Origin: Spirogloea muscicola | Taxonomy: Eukaryota > Streptophyta > Zygnematophyceae > Spirogloeales > Spirogloeaceae | Assembly: GCA_009602725.1 (NCBI GenBank) | Contig: WELB01000032.1 | Span: 792,947-820,304 of the forward strand | Direction: 5' to 3' | DNA length: 27,358 nt | Part shown: piece by piece, positions 11,100-18,500 of the stretch | Layout: every line of letters starts with the position of its first letter | Numbering within the stretch: the stretch's first letter is position 1 | Position numbers and translations under genes: made by a program | The notes under the pieces: generated by a model | The model's input: the letters and a program-made list of their open reading frames with translations, nothing else | What the model was told of the DNA's origin: nothing | The model's database searches: none

Positions 11100-11101
11100 T
11101 N
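11068..11101 (-). repeat. (CGG)n tract with an ambiguous base, upstream of the DUF604 gene
   Basis: About ten CCG units on + (CGG on the gene strand), about 165 bases before the start codon, ending in an N at 11101. Probably 5' UTR or core promoter. The N suggests that the true length is unresolved. Confidence 0.85.
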
Positions 11102-11510
11102 CTCCGAGTGCGGCCTGGCGGTGCTTGCACGGCGGGCCTTTCAAGCGGAAACCCGGAGTGGGGGGGTGACAATTTTCTCACGGAATGTATTACGGGTCCA
11201 AGATTTTGGCGGGTCCCCGTAGACGTGACTTTGCCCGAGAGCTGCGAGAAAACGACCCCGGATTGGCGTTTGCGCCAGTCCCCCGAAACCCCCCGGTTTT
11301 TCTTCCTCCAGTCCGGCTCCGCACGTGCTGCCGGCGCGGAGTCAGCCGCGGGGCGACGGGGACGGCGGTTCGATTCGCACGGCCGGGATCGCCCGCCGAC
11401 CTTTCCCCGAACGAGCCGCCCCCCCCCCCCCCCCAATTAGAAGCAAGCGCGGCCGGATTTACTAACCAATTAGTATTCAGGCTGCGATTTTTTTTGTTTT
11501 TTTGGGTGAA
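11102..11510. other. Upstream region of the DUF604 gene, no gene recognised
   Basis: GC-rich sequence likely holding promoter and transcription start for the - strand gene; no TATA box is convincing. It contains a 16-base C homopolymer (11419-11434) followed by AAGCAAGCGCGGCCGGATT, a motif that recurs in retroelement tails at 11920, 12425 (reverse) and 25550. A T-rich run lies at about 11488-11503. Confidence 0.5.
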
Positions 11511-11745
11511 AAGGAGAAGTGGCGCTCCCAATGGGGGCAAGGGCTGTGAGAAGCCAGCCCGTGAAGAATTGACAAGGTTCGAAGGGGCCAAATTACGGGC
11601 TAAGCAGCATTGGTGAACTCTATGTTTTGACCCGTGGTTACTGACCGGGTCAATCTGCTGTAGGTTATGTAGGTCTTCGGATGTGGCTTGCCTTTGTACT
11701 TGGCCATTAGGCCTTCGTTTGTTTCGAATACACGAATCCGCCCCC
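11511..11745 (-). mobile_element. Hairpin tail (T2 type, -) next to a second 3'-end remnant (+)
   Basis: 11512-11605 matches the T2 tail in reverse orientation: AAGTGGCGCTCCCAATGGG, hairpin core GGGCTGTGAGAAGCCAGCCC (11541-11560), then AATTGACAAGGTTCGAAGG. From about 11620 the + strand reads Y-V-L-T-R-G-Y-stop and continues with a segment that aligns with the UBP intron 1 remnant. The two pieces are separate fragments of opposite orientation. Confidence 0.65.
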
Positions 11746-11857
11746 CCCCAATAGGTGATCTACATCTGTTGATGTACTTGCAACTTTGCTTGGCCACTCA
11801 GCACCTCCTTCACTCAAGGCAGACTCCATTTCTAAAAGTTCCTATTCCTTCAGACCT

Positions 11858-11978
11858 TGTCCATTCTTTTGGGCTGGCCTCTCCCAGCCACCAGTTAATC
11901 TGGCCGCGCTTGATTTAAGAAATCAAGCGCGGCCAGATTAACTGGTGGCTGGGAGAGGCCAGCCCAAAAGAATGGACA
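11858..11978. repeat. Perfect 59-bp inverted repeat with a 3-nt loop
   Basis: Left arm 11858-11916, loop AAG 11917-11919, right arm 11920-11978; every base pairs. Each arm holds a complete T4-type retroelement tail, with its own internal hairpin GGGCTGGCCTCTCCCAGCC followed by CACCAGTTAATCTGG and CCGCGCTTGATTT. It is thus two tails joined tail to tail. Confidence 0.95.
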
Positions 11979-12450
11979 CTGGGTACTGAGCTTCCCTCTG
12001 GATCGTCTCTGTGTCTGCAGTGTTTTGTAGTGTAGTCCTTTTTCCGGCTCCTCTTTCTTTGGCTTTGGACATTGTCCATTCTTTTTTGGGCTGGCTTTGC
12101 CAGCCCCTCTTTTCTATGGGCGCGCACTCTTCTTTGGCTTTGGACATTGTCCATTCTTTTTTGGGCTGGCTTTGCCAGCCCCTCTTCTCTATGGGCGCGC
12201 ACTTCTTTCTTTGGGCTGGCCTCTCCCAGCCCTCCCCCGTTCTGCCATAGCCTCTTCAGGCCCCGCAGTCGCTGCTTAGCTCGTAGTTTGGCGCCTTCGA
12301 ACCTTGTCAATTCTTTTCGGGCTGGCTTCTCACAGCCCTTGCCCCCCTTGGGAGAGCCACTTCTTCTCACAGCCCTTGCCCCCATTGGGAGAGCCACTTC
12401 TTCTCTCCCAGCCACCAGTTAATCTGGCCGCGCTTGCTTTATTTCTTAGA
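11979..12450 (+). mobile_element. Array of truncated retroelement 3' tails (T1, T1, T4/T2, T2, T4)
   Basis: Starts at GGGTACTGAGCTTCC, which elsewhere follows the retroelement stop. A T1 3' UTR comes next (GTAGTGTAGTCC, TGGACATTGTCCA palindrome, hairpin GGGCTGGCTTTGCCAGCCC at 12088-12106, end CTATGGGCGCGCACT). A second T1 tail repeats 75 bases later (hairpin 12163-12181). A third hairpin at 12213 leads into T2 sequence (CGTTCTGCCATAGCCTC, GCCTTCGAACCTTGTCAAT, hairpin near 12320). A 37-bp segment of the T2 end is duplicated (12329-12365 and 12366-12402) and then joins a T4 end (CACCAGTTAATCTGG). Confidence 0.75.
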
Positions 12451-12840
12451 ACAAGAAAGGGCTCGCCCATTGAGGATAGAAAATGGAAAATTAGCCCAAA
12501 AAGAAGGAACAAAGTACGAGAAGGGGGCCAGGGGAAGCGCTAAGAAAAACAAGCACAACAAGAAACAAAGCACTTCCTTACATTTCTTACATCCCGGCGC
12601 ACCACCATTTCGGCCTGGCCTCGCTGCCTTGTCCTAATTTACCCATCAATCATGACCAGCAGCAGCCGCCCGCCCCTGAGCTTCGCTTTGTGTAACCCCA
12701 TCCTCCTGCACTAGCTTTTGCCTGAACAAACTTATTGGCTTGCTTTGGCCCTCCTTATCCCTGGGCTGGCCAATCACAGCCATCGCCCCAACTGGAAAGA
12801 GCCCTCTCTCTCCAGGAAGAGCAGAGCGAGCAGCCTGGCT
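12451..12840. mobile_element. More tail fragments: T1b reverse, then a further tail forward
   Basis: 12455-12590 resembles T1b in reverse: GGGCTCGCCCATTGAGGAT, then ACGAGAAGGGGGCCAGGGG and AACAAGCACAACAAG, all repeated at 25890-26010 and 23100-23190; the hairpin core is damaged here. About 12705-12830 has GCACTAGCTTTTGCCTGAAC (reverse of 18570-18590) and a hairpin GGGCTGGCCAATCACAGCC from 12773. No host gene is seen in 12590-12700. Confidence 0.55.
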
Positions 12841-12849
12841 TCAGTGTCG

Positions 12850-13135
12850 TCGGGTCGCTTTCTCCGCCGTCCACACGCGAGCAGGCCGTGCTATGGCCGC
12901 CGCCTCTTGGGTCTCGGCGGAGTGCCTCATTCCCTGCAGCGAGCTACTCAGACCTGATGTTGCTCACTCGTGGGTACTGAGCTTCCCTCTTCATCGTCTC
13001 TGTGTTCTGCAGTGTTTGAAGTATAGTCCTTTTTCCGGCTCCTCTTTCTTTGGCTTTGGACACTGTCCATCTTTTTTGGAATGGCTTTGCCAGCCCCTCT
13101 TCTCTATGGGCAAGCACTCCTTCCTTTCTTTTCTT
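12850..13135 (+). pseudogene. Retroelement C-terminal fragment with T1 tail
   Basis: Reads, across frame breaks, as the last part of the element protein (T-R-A-G-R-A-M, then F-P-A-A-S-Y-S-D-L-M-L-L-T-R-G-Y-stop, stop at about 12978-12980), followed by the T1 3' UTR with a mutated hairpin (GGAATGGCTTTGCCAGCCC) and CTCTATGGGCAAGC. Truncated at the 5' end. A short unexplained coding-like bit (G-Q-V-R-D-R-L-P-E-H-I-stop) follows at 13160-13198. Confidence 0.7.
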
Positions 13136-13199
13136 TTTCTCGGCACGCCGTCTTTCGCCGACGGGCAAGTGCGCGACCGGCTGCCGGAGCACATCTAGC

Positions 13200-13652
13200 C
13201 CGGTTTAGGGTTGATGTACACGGGGCTTTCGGCAGCCGCTGGCTGGATCTCATTCAGCGGCTTGCCCGCCAGGCCATTGATCGGCAGCCGGGTCTGCCAG
13301 GGGCGATGCCCGGCTTCAACGCCGCCGGGTCGCTCGCGCAAGTCTTCCGCATGCGCCTGGCCGTATCGATTCAACGCTCCCTTGCCCACGCCGTCCACAC
13401 GCGAGCAGGCCGTGCTATGGCGCAGCCTCTGGGTCTCGGCGGTGTGCCTCTTTCCCTGCAGCAAGCTACTCAGACCTGATGTTGCTCACTCGTGGGTACC
13501 GAGCTTCCCTCTGCATCGTCTATATGTTCTGCAGTGCTTTGTAGTGTAGTCCTTTTTCCGGCTCCTCTTTCTTTGGCTTTGGACATTGTCCATTCTTTTT
13601 TGGGCTGGCTTTGCCAGCCCCTCTTCTCTATGGGCGCGCACTTCTCTCTAGC
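13200..13652 (+). pseudogene. Retroelement C-terminal fragment with T1 tail
   Basis: Begins at V-D-V-H-G-A-F-G-S-R-W-L-D-L and continues through F-N-A-A-G-S-L-A-Q-V-F-R-M-R-L-A-V-S, then H-T-R-A-G-R-A-M, to L-T-R-G-Y. A frameshift precedes the end and the terminal stop has become CGA. The T1 tail follows, with hairpin 13600-13618 and end GGGCGCGCACTTCTCTC. It provides an empty site for two insertions described at 15.6-16.1 kb. Confidence 0.75.
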
Positions 13653-15142
13653 CGGTGGCCCGCCTCCCGGAGCTGCAGGAGATGCACCTGGCGCTTCCTA
13701 TGCTCACCAAATGCATTGTGCAGCATCCCCACTACCTGGCGCGGACGACCCCTCCCTGCCCCGAGGTGCTGGGAGCCTACACCAACTTCAACGCGGGCGT
13801 CATGGAGAGCGTGGCGGCCCTCATCCGTCACCCGGGCTTCCTCGACTCGCCCGCTACGGCGCACCAGGCCACTCTGCCCCCGGGCCATGGCGGCCTCGGC
13901 TGCCGCTCGCTCACTCGCATCTGTAGGCCAGCGTTCCTTGGCAATTGGGCTCAGGGCGCCACGTCGGTGGCACAGCGCTTTCTCCATAATGGGCGGCCCG
14001 CGCTGCAGCAGGCTGTGGCGGAGGTGGCGACCGGCTCGTTGCCTTCTCAGGTGGCACTCCGCTCAGCTCAAGACGAGTTACTTGCGGAGCACCCTGCCCT
14101 CGCAGAGAGCGTGGTCCCGTTTGCCCACCTTGCCCACTCCACCGACTCGCAAGTGCAGGCGCAGTACAGGGTGCAGTCGACAAGGCGTCCTTCACGGCCA
14201 CGCTGCAGCTCCTTCCTCCCACAGACGTGCGAGGCCATGCACGGCTGCTGTCGGCCGCCTCCCCTGGCGCGGCAGCCTGGCTCTGCGCGCTCCCTCTGTA
14301 CGACGCCCTCAGGATGCCAGATGAACTCTTCTGTACGGCAATCAATCGCCTGTTGGGTCTCCCCCCGTCCTGTCTGCTTGGCGTGCTGCAGTGTGAGTGG
14401 GGGGAGCGGTTGACGGACCCGGCGGAGCTGGCGGCGCATATCCTCCGCTGCGCGACTGGAGGCGAACATACAGCTGCTCACGACCTCCTCCGAGATGCAA
14501 TGTTCGGCATCTTCCAGGAGGCCGGATACACGGTGGCAATGGAGAATACGTTGGTCATGCCCATTCTCCAGAGGGCCGACGGACTCCACACGCGCCGCGT
14601 CGACCTGGTGGCGTCCACGCCGGGCGGCGGCGCGCTGATGTGGTCACCACTGATGTGGTCGACCGCTCCGACCCGGGGCCCTCTGCCTCGCGGGCTGGCC
14701 ACGCTGCGGCGAAGGCCGCTCGCAGCAAGGCGGCCAAACACGCCGACCACCCGGCTGCAGATAAGTTCGTACCCCTGGCCGTGGAACGTGCAACGCCGCT
14801 GGCTCGTGGGCTCAGGTATATCGTATGCGATTGTCCGACTCCCTTCAGCGGTCCAAGGCCCACGCCTTGCATCTGCTTGCTGGCCGTGCTCTCGCTGCGG
14901 CCTCCGGCTTTCGTCAGGGGGATAGTTTTCCGGCAGCTAGTCTGTCGGATCTGAGGCTCCTCACTCGTACCTACTGAGTGGTCCATCCTCCCCCGTTCTG
15001 ACATAGCATCTTCAGGCCCCTTCGTAGCTGCTTAGCGCGTTTTAGGCCCCTCCATTGTTTGGCCCCTTTCGAACCTTTGTCAATTCTTTCGGGCTGGCTT
15101 TTTACAGCCCTTGCCCCCATTGGGAGTGCCACTTCTCGAGTG
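13653..15142 (+). pseudogene. Longest retroelement copy: end of reverse transcriptase, Cys/His cluster, endonuclease-like domain, T2 tail
   Basis: Three consecutive frames are needed, so it is dead. Frame 1 (to about 14170) has the region after the reverse transcriptase core, with L-P-P-G-H-G-G-L-G-C-R-S-L, typical of LINE proteins. Frame 2 (about 14200-14640) has Q-C-E-W-G...H-I-L-R-C, then H-D-L-L-R-D and R-R-V-D-L-V-A. Frame 3 (about 14630-14790) has the Lys-rich K-A-A-K-H-A-D-H-P block. This resembles the Cys/His knuckle plus PD-(D/E)xK endonuclease of R2-like non-LTR elements (inference). After an internal deletion (the I-D-V-H-G-A-F-G part is missing), 14798-14977 reads to S-L-S-D-L-R-L-L-T-R-T-Y-stop. 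The T2 3' UTR (CATCTTCAGGCCCC, TTTCGAACCTTTGTCAATTC, hairpin 15091-15110) follows. The polymerase active-site part is absent. Confidence 0.8.
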
Positions 15143-15311
15143 CTCGAGTTTACGGGATGCGCCTTGCAATATCTTTGCAGCGGTCCTCCTTGAGACGCTC
15201 CAGCAGAAGGGTGACGGCCTCCACGCCAGACGAGTCGACCTACTGGCCACCCTACTGGCCGGTGGACCGCGCCTAATCTCGGATGTGGTGACCGTGCCCA
15301 TCAGGAAGAAA

Positions 15312-15481
15312 GCTCTCCCAATTGAAGAATCGGCTCTCCCCAAGGAAGAAAAAACTCAGCAAATACGCGGATCACCCGGTTGGTGATGAATTCGCGGCTC
15401 TCCCAATTGAAGAATCGGCTCTCCCCAAGGAAGAAAATACTCAGCAAATACGCGGATCACCCGGTTGGTGATGAATTCGCG
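15312..15481. repeat. 85-bp tandem duplication inside the composite copy
   Basis: Units 15312-15396 and 15397-15481, one mismatch seen (AAAAAACT versus AAAATACT). Each unit ends in the element's own sequence (A-D-H-P-V-G-D-E-F-A), so the duplication arose within the element. The unit also holds two CGGCTCTCCC/GCTCTCCCAATTG motifs that look like T2 tail ends (GGCTCTCCCAATGGG). Confidence 0.9.
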
Positions 15482-15576
15482 GCTCTGGCAATCGATGTCC
15501 ACGGAGCTTTCGGCGTCCGCTGGCTGGATCTCCTCCAGCGGCTTGCCCGTCAGGCCATTGACCGGCGGCCGGGTCT

Positions 15577-15750
15577 GCCAGGGAGAAAAGCGCGCCCATA
15601 GAAAAGAGGGGCTGGCCAAGCCAGCCCAAAAAAGAATGGACAATGTCCAAAGCCAAAGCAAGAGGAGCCGGAGCAAGGACTACACTACAACATACTGCAG
15701 AACACAGAAACGATGCAGAGGAAAGCTCAGTACCCACGAGTGAGCCAGGG
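15577..15750 (-). mobile_element. 160-bp T1 tail inserted antisense, with 7-bp target-site duplication
   Basis: Insert 15584-15743 is flanked by GCCAGGG at 15577-15583 and 15744-15750. The uninterrupted site is seen at 13297-13304 and, on -, near 16690. The insert is the T1 tail in reverse, from its 3' end (CGCGCCCATAG) through the hairpin (15609-15627) to a 5' truncation inside the L-T-R-G-Y-stop codons. Confidence 0.85.
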
Positions 15751-15759
15751 GCTGCCCGG

Positions 15760-16135
15760 CTTCAACAAGAAAGAAGTGCGCGCCCATAGAGAAGAGGGGC
15801 TGGCAAAGCCAGCCCAAAAAAGAATGGACAATGTCCAAAGCCAAAGAAAGAAGAAGTGGCTCTCCCAATGGGGGCAAGGGCTGTGAGAAGCCAGCCCGAA
15901 AAGAATTGACAAGGTTCGAAGGGGCCAGACTACGAGCTAAGCAGCGACTGCGGGGCCTGAAGAGGCTATGGCAGAACGGGGGAGGATGGACCACTTAGTA
16001 GTTACGAGAGGAGCCGGAAGAAGGACTACACTACAAAACACTGCAGAACACAGAGACGATGCAGAGGGAAGCTCAGTACCCACGAGTGAGCAACATCAGG
16101 TCTGAGTAGCTCGCTGCAGGGAAAGAGGCTTTAAC
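15760..16135 (-). mobile_element. 362-bp T1 tail inserted antisense, itself carrying a nested T2 tail
   Basis: Insert 15767-16128 lies between CTTCAAC (15760-15766) and CTTTAAC (16129-16135), a 7-bp duplication with one change. The uninterrupted site is CTTCAAC at 13314-13320. The T1 part (hairpin 15797-15815) is broken at AAAGCCAAAGAAAG by an about 150-bp T2 tail (15850 to about 15997, hairpin 15878-15897), after which T1 resumes with AGGAGCCGG and runs to codons upstream of L-T-R-G-Y. The order of events is readable: host copy, then T1, then T2. Confidence 0.8.
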
Positions 16136-16214
16136 GCAGCCGGTTCGCTCGCCCATGTATTCCGTATGCGCCTGGCGGTCTCGAAGGGGCCAAATGAAGG
16201 TATCCCAATATAAG

Positions 16215-16385
16215 GTATCCCACTCTGTCTGCCTCCAAGGCAGGGCATGTGGTGGCCTGTGCCGCCCAGTTGCAAAGTATCGAAGTATGTGGACCACCCG
16301 AAGGAGGACGGGTTTCTCCACCTAGCCATCCCCTTGTCTTTCTTTCTTTTCGGGCTGGCTTCTCACAGCCCTTGCCCCCATTGGG
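16215..16385 (+). pseudogene. Small retroelement fragment and T2 tail
   Basis: 16215-16330 resembles K-A-G-H-V-V-A-C-A-A followed, in another frame, by K-Y-V-D-H-P-K-E-D-G-F-L-H-L-A-I, the block just after the endonuclease-like motif. A T2 tail (hairpin 16352-16371, CCTTGCCCCCATTGGGA) follows at once. Confidence 0.65.
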
Positions 16386-16779
16386 AAAGAAGAAAGGGCT
16401 CCCCCATAGAGAAGAGGGGCTGGCAAAGCCAGCCCAAAAAGAACGGACAATGTCCAAAGCCAACGAAAGAGGTGCCGAAAAACGAAAGGAAAGGAAAAGA
16501 GAGAAGGGCTCGCCCATTGAGGATTGAAAAGAACTACACTACAAAACACGAGACGATGCAGAGGGAAGAGGCAGCAGCCATGGCACGGCCTGCTCGCGTG
16601 TGGACGGTGTAAGCAAGGGAGCGTTGGAACGAGACCGCCAGGCGCATACGGAATACCTGGGCGAGCGAAGCGGCTGCGTTGAAGCCGGGCAGCGCCCCGG
16701 GCAGACCCGGCCGCCGGTCAATGGCCTGACGGGCAAGCCGCTGGAGGAGATCCAGCCAGCACTCAGTAACCCCTACCAA
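16386..16779 (-). pseudogene. Retroelement C-terminal fragment with T1 tail
   Basis: Coding part 16779 to about 16570 on -: W-L-D-L-L-Q-R-L-A-R-Q-A-I-D-R-R, then F-N-A-A-A-S-L-A-Q-V-F-R-M-R-L-A-V-S and H-T-R-A-G-R-A-M. The stop-proximal codons are deleted. The T1 3' UTR holds a foreign segment (about 16470-16530) that includes a T1b end (AAGGGCTCGCCCATTGAGG). Hairpin 16417-16435. The 5' end abuts the stop of the next copy. Confidence 0.7.
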
Positions 16780-17460
16780 GCTGCCTCAGGTCAGAGAGAC
16801 TGGGTTCCTGGAAGCGGGTCCCCTGGCCAGAGCCAGAGGCAGCAGCGAGGGCTCTGCCTGCACGCAGGTGCAGCGCGGTGCAGCGCGCGGGCCATAGACC
16901 TCTGCAGCGAGACGGCCAAGCGCATGCGGTACACCTGCGCTAGCGACCCTGCTGCATGGGAGTCCACCGACCCCCCATGGAAGCGGCGGACAATGGCGTG
17001 GCGTGAGAGCTGGTTGAGGAGCTCGAGCCACCGAGCGCCTAGCGCCCCGTGCGTTCCGATGGCGAGCGGGAAGGAATCGTCTTCCCGCGGGTGATCTGCG
17101 TATTTTAGCTCCCTTGCCCGAGCGGCGCAGGCTACCGCATACCCAGCCTTGGTGGCACACTGGGTTGGGTGTGAGCGGTCGTATGAGGCAGTGGTCACCA
17201 CGTCCAGGAGAAGACGTGGCCCGCCTGCTGGTGGGGTGGCCACAAGGTCGACGCGACGAGCGTGGAGACCATCGGCCCGTTGCTGGAGTGGCATGACGGC
17301 GGAGTTCTCGGCTGCCACCGAGAAGCCAGCCTCCACAAGGATGCCATGCATCGCATCTCGGAGATGGTCGTGGGTCGTTGTCCGCTCTCCACCGTGGAAC
17401 AGCGCAGAACATGAGCGGCCAGCTCCCCAGGCTCGGCCCCTCGCTCGCCACAGCTGCAGC
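16762..17460 (-). pseudogene. Retroelement C-terminal half, frameshifted
   Basis: From about 17455 downwards on -: C-G-E-R-G-A-E-P-G-E-L-A-A-H-V-L-R-C (Cys/His cluster), E-A-G-F-S-V-A-A-E-N, G-L-H-A-R-R-V-D-L-V-A, G-G-P-R-L-L-L-D-V-V-T-T, K-A-G-Y-A-V-A, E-L-K-Y-A-D-H-P-R, H-G-A-L-G-A-R-W-L-E-L, A-A-G-S-L-A-Q-V-Y-R-M-R-L-A-V-S, and in another frame S-L-S-D-L-R-Q-L-G-R-G-Y-stop near 16768. This copy shows the best preserved D...D-V...K-Y pattern of the endonuclease-like domain. Confidence 0.75.
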
Positions 17461-18092
17461 CAGCGGCCGCCGAAAGCTCCGCGGACATCGATTGCTAGAG
17501 CCGCGAATTCATCACCAACCGGGTGATCCGCGTATTTGCGCTCCTTGCCCCGGGCCGCCAGGCCGACCGCGTGCCCAGCAGTCGACGCCGATCTGGTGAG
17601 ATTGGCGGAGTCGACGCAGAATTGTCACAACATCGGCGATGTTGCGGGGACCGCCGGGGGGCAAGATGGCGACCAGGTCGGCGCGATGGATATGGAGCTG
17701 GCCGTCCGCACCCTGCTGGATGGGCAATATTGAGGTATTTTCCACGGCCACCTTGTAGCCTGCCTCCATGAATGCTGCATGCCATCGCGCAGGAGGTCAT
17801 GGGAACCGGTCCTCTGGCCCCCGTGCGCGCAACGTAGCATGTACGCAGCCAGCTCCGCAGGGTCGGCGTGACGGGCACCGCACTCGCACTGAGGGACGCC
17901 CACGAGGCAGCTAGGGAGGAGGCCCAAGAGCCGGTGGACTGCCGTCCGGAAGACCTCATCTGGCATGGTGAGCGCCGCGTATAGTGGGAGCGCCGATGAC
18001 CAAGCCGCCGCCCCAGGGGAGGAGGCTGAGAGGAGCCGGGCGCGCCAGCGGAGGGAGAAGCTCCACCACCTGCTCAATAGCCGCCAAAAGAA
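17461..18092 (-). pseudogene. Retroelement fragment with Cys/His cluster and endonuclease-like block
   Basis: On - from about 18060: R-A-R-L-L-S-A-A-S-P-G-A-A-A-W, P-S-C-L-V-G-V-P-Q-C-E-C-G-A-R-H, A-A-Y-M-L-R-C, S-H-D-L-L-R-D, then in other frames E-A-G-Y-K-V-A-V-E-N-T and H-R-A-D-L-V-A. At about 17500-17460 it runs from A-I-D-V-R-G-A-F-G-G-R-W-L-Q-L directly into the Cys/His cluster of the neighbouring copy, a chimeric junction. Confidence 0.72.
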
Positions 18093-18500
18093 GGTGCCAT
18101 CGACGTCCACTGGGCATTCGGCGCTCGGTGGCTCGAGCTCCTACACCGGCTCTCGCGCAGCGCCGTGTCCCGCCGCTACCACGGGGAGCAGGCTGACTTC
18201 AACGCGGCAGGCTCTCTCGCTCAGGTGTATCGCATGCGCCTGTCAGTCTCGCTGCAGCGGTCAGTGGCATGCGCGTTGCATCTGCGTGCCGGTTGCGCTT
18301 TGGATGCTTCTTGTAGGCATCATTTCGGCGCTTTGGAATTTGTCCAATCTTTTCGGGCTGGCCTCTGCCAGCCCCTCTTCTCTATTGGCGCGGACTTTCT
18401 TTCTTTGGATGCAGCCTCTGGCTCTGGCCAGGGGACCTGCTACCCGGAGACTAGTTTCTCCGACCTGCGGCTGCTCAATAACAAGGGTGCTCTCTTATAG
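18093..18500 (+). pseudogene. Retroelement C-terminal fragment carrying a dated insertion
   Basis: Head to head with the previous copy. Reads I-D-V-H-W-A-F-G-A-R-W-L-E-L-L-H-R-L-S-R, F-N-A-A-G-S-L-A-Q-V-Y-R-M-R-L-S-V-S, R-A-G-C-A-L-D-A, then after the insertion T-S-F-S-D-L-R-L-L-N-N-K-G; the usual R-G-Y-stop is altered here. Its closest relative is the copy at 23.3-23.9 kb. Confidence 0.75.
18298..18412 (+). mobile_element. 95-bp hairpin tail insertion with 10-bp target-site duplication
   Basis: CTTTGGATGC occurs at 18298-18307 and 18403-18412. Between them, 18308-18402 is a minimal tail: TTTGTCCAATCTTTTC, hairpin GGGCTGGCCTCTGCCAGCCCC (18355-18375), TCTATTGGCGCGGACTTTCTTT. The related copy on - at about 23475 has CTTTGGCTGC once and no insert, which gives an empty site. 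Confidence 0.9.

Larger units (their letters stand above)
15143..16195 (+). pseudogene. Composite retroelement copy, interrupted by two antisense tail insertions
   Basis: Coding pieces: 15155-15185 (G-M-R-L-A-I-S-L-Q-R-S), then G-L-H-A-R-R-V-D-L-L-A and G-G-P-R-L-I-S-D-V-V-T (to about 15295), then A-I-D-V-H-G-A-F-G-V-R-W-L-D-L (about 15487-15583), and after the insertions F-N-A-A-G-S-L-A-H-V-F-R-M-R-L-A-V-S (16129-16180). The order is scrambled at the start: a piece from the C-terminus precedes the endonuclease-like piece. It ends by joining T2-like sequence CGAAGGGGCCAAA. Confidence 0.7.

Noticed and set aside
9857-11169. Very long open frames on both strands over the first exon of the DUF604 gene (up to 403 codons)
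   Set aside because: They are shadows caused by GC-rich codons; only the - frame from 10904 has family residues and continues properly across splice sites.
11570-11590. tRNA-type B box (GGTTCGAAGG) in T2 tails, suggesting a pol III SINE
   Set aside because: The match lacks the final CC of the B box, no A box lies at the right distance, and the sequence is also in the 3' UTR of retroelement copies with coding parts.
13160-13198. Possible gene fragment ending G-Q-V-R-D-R-L-P-E-H-I
   Set aside because: Too short to assign; it lies between two retroelement copies and may be a captured scrap, so it is only noted in the neighbouring entry.
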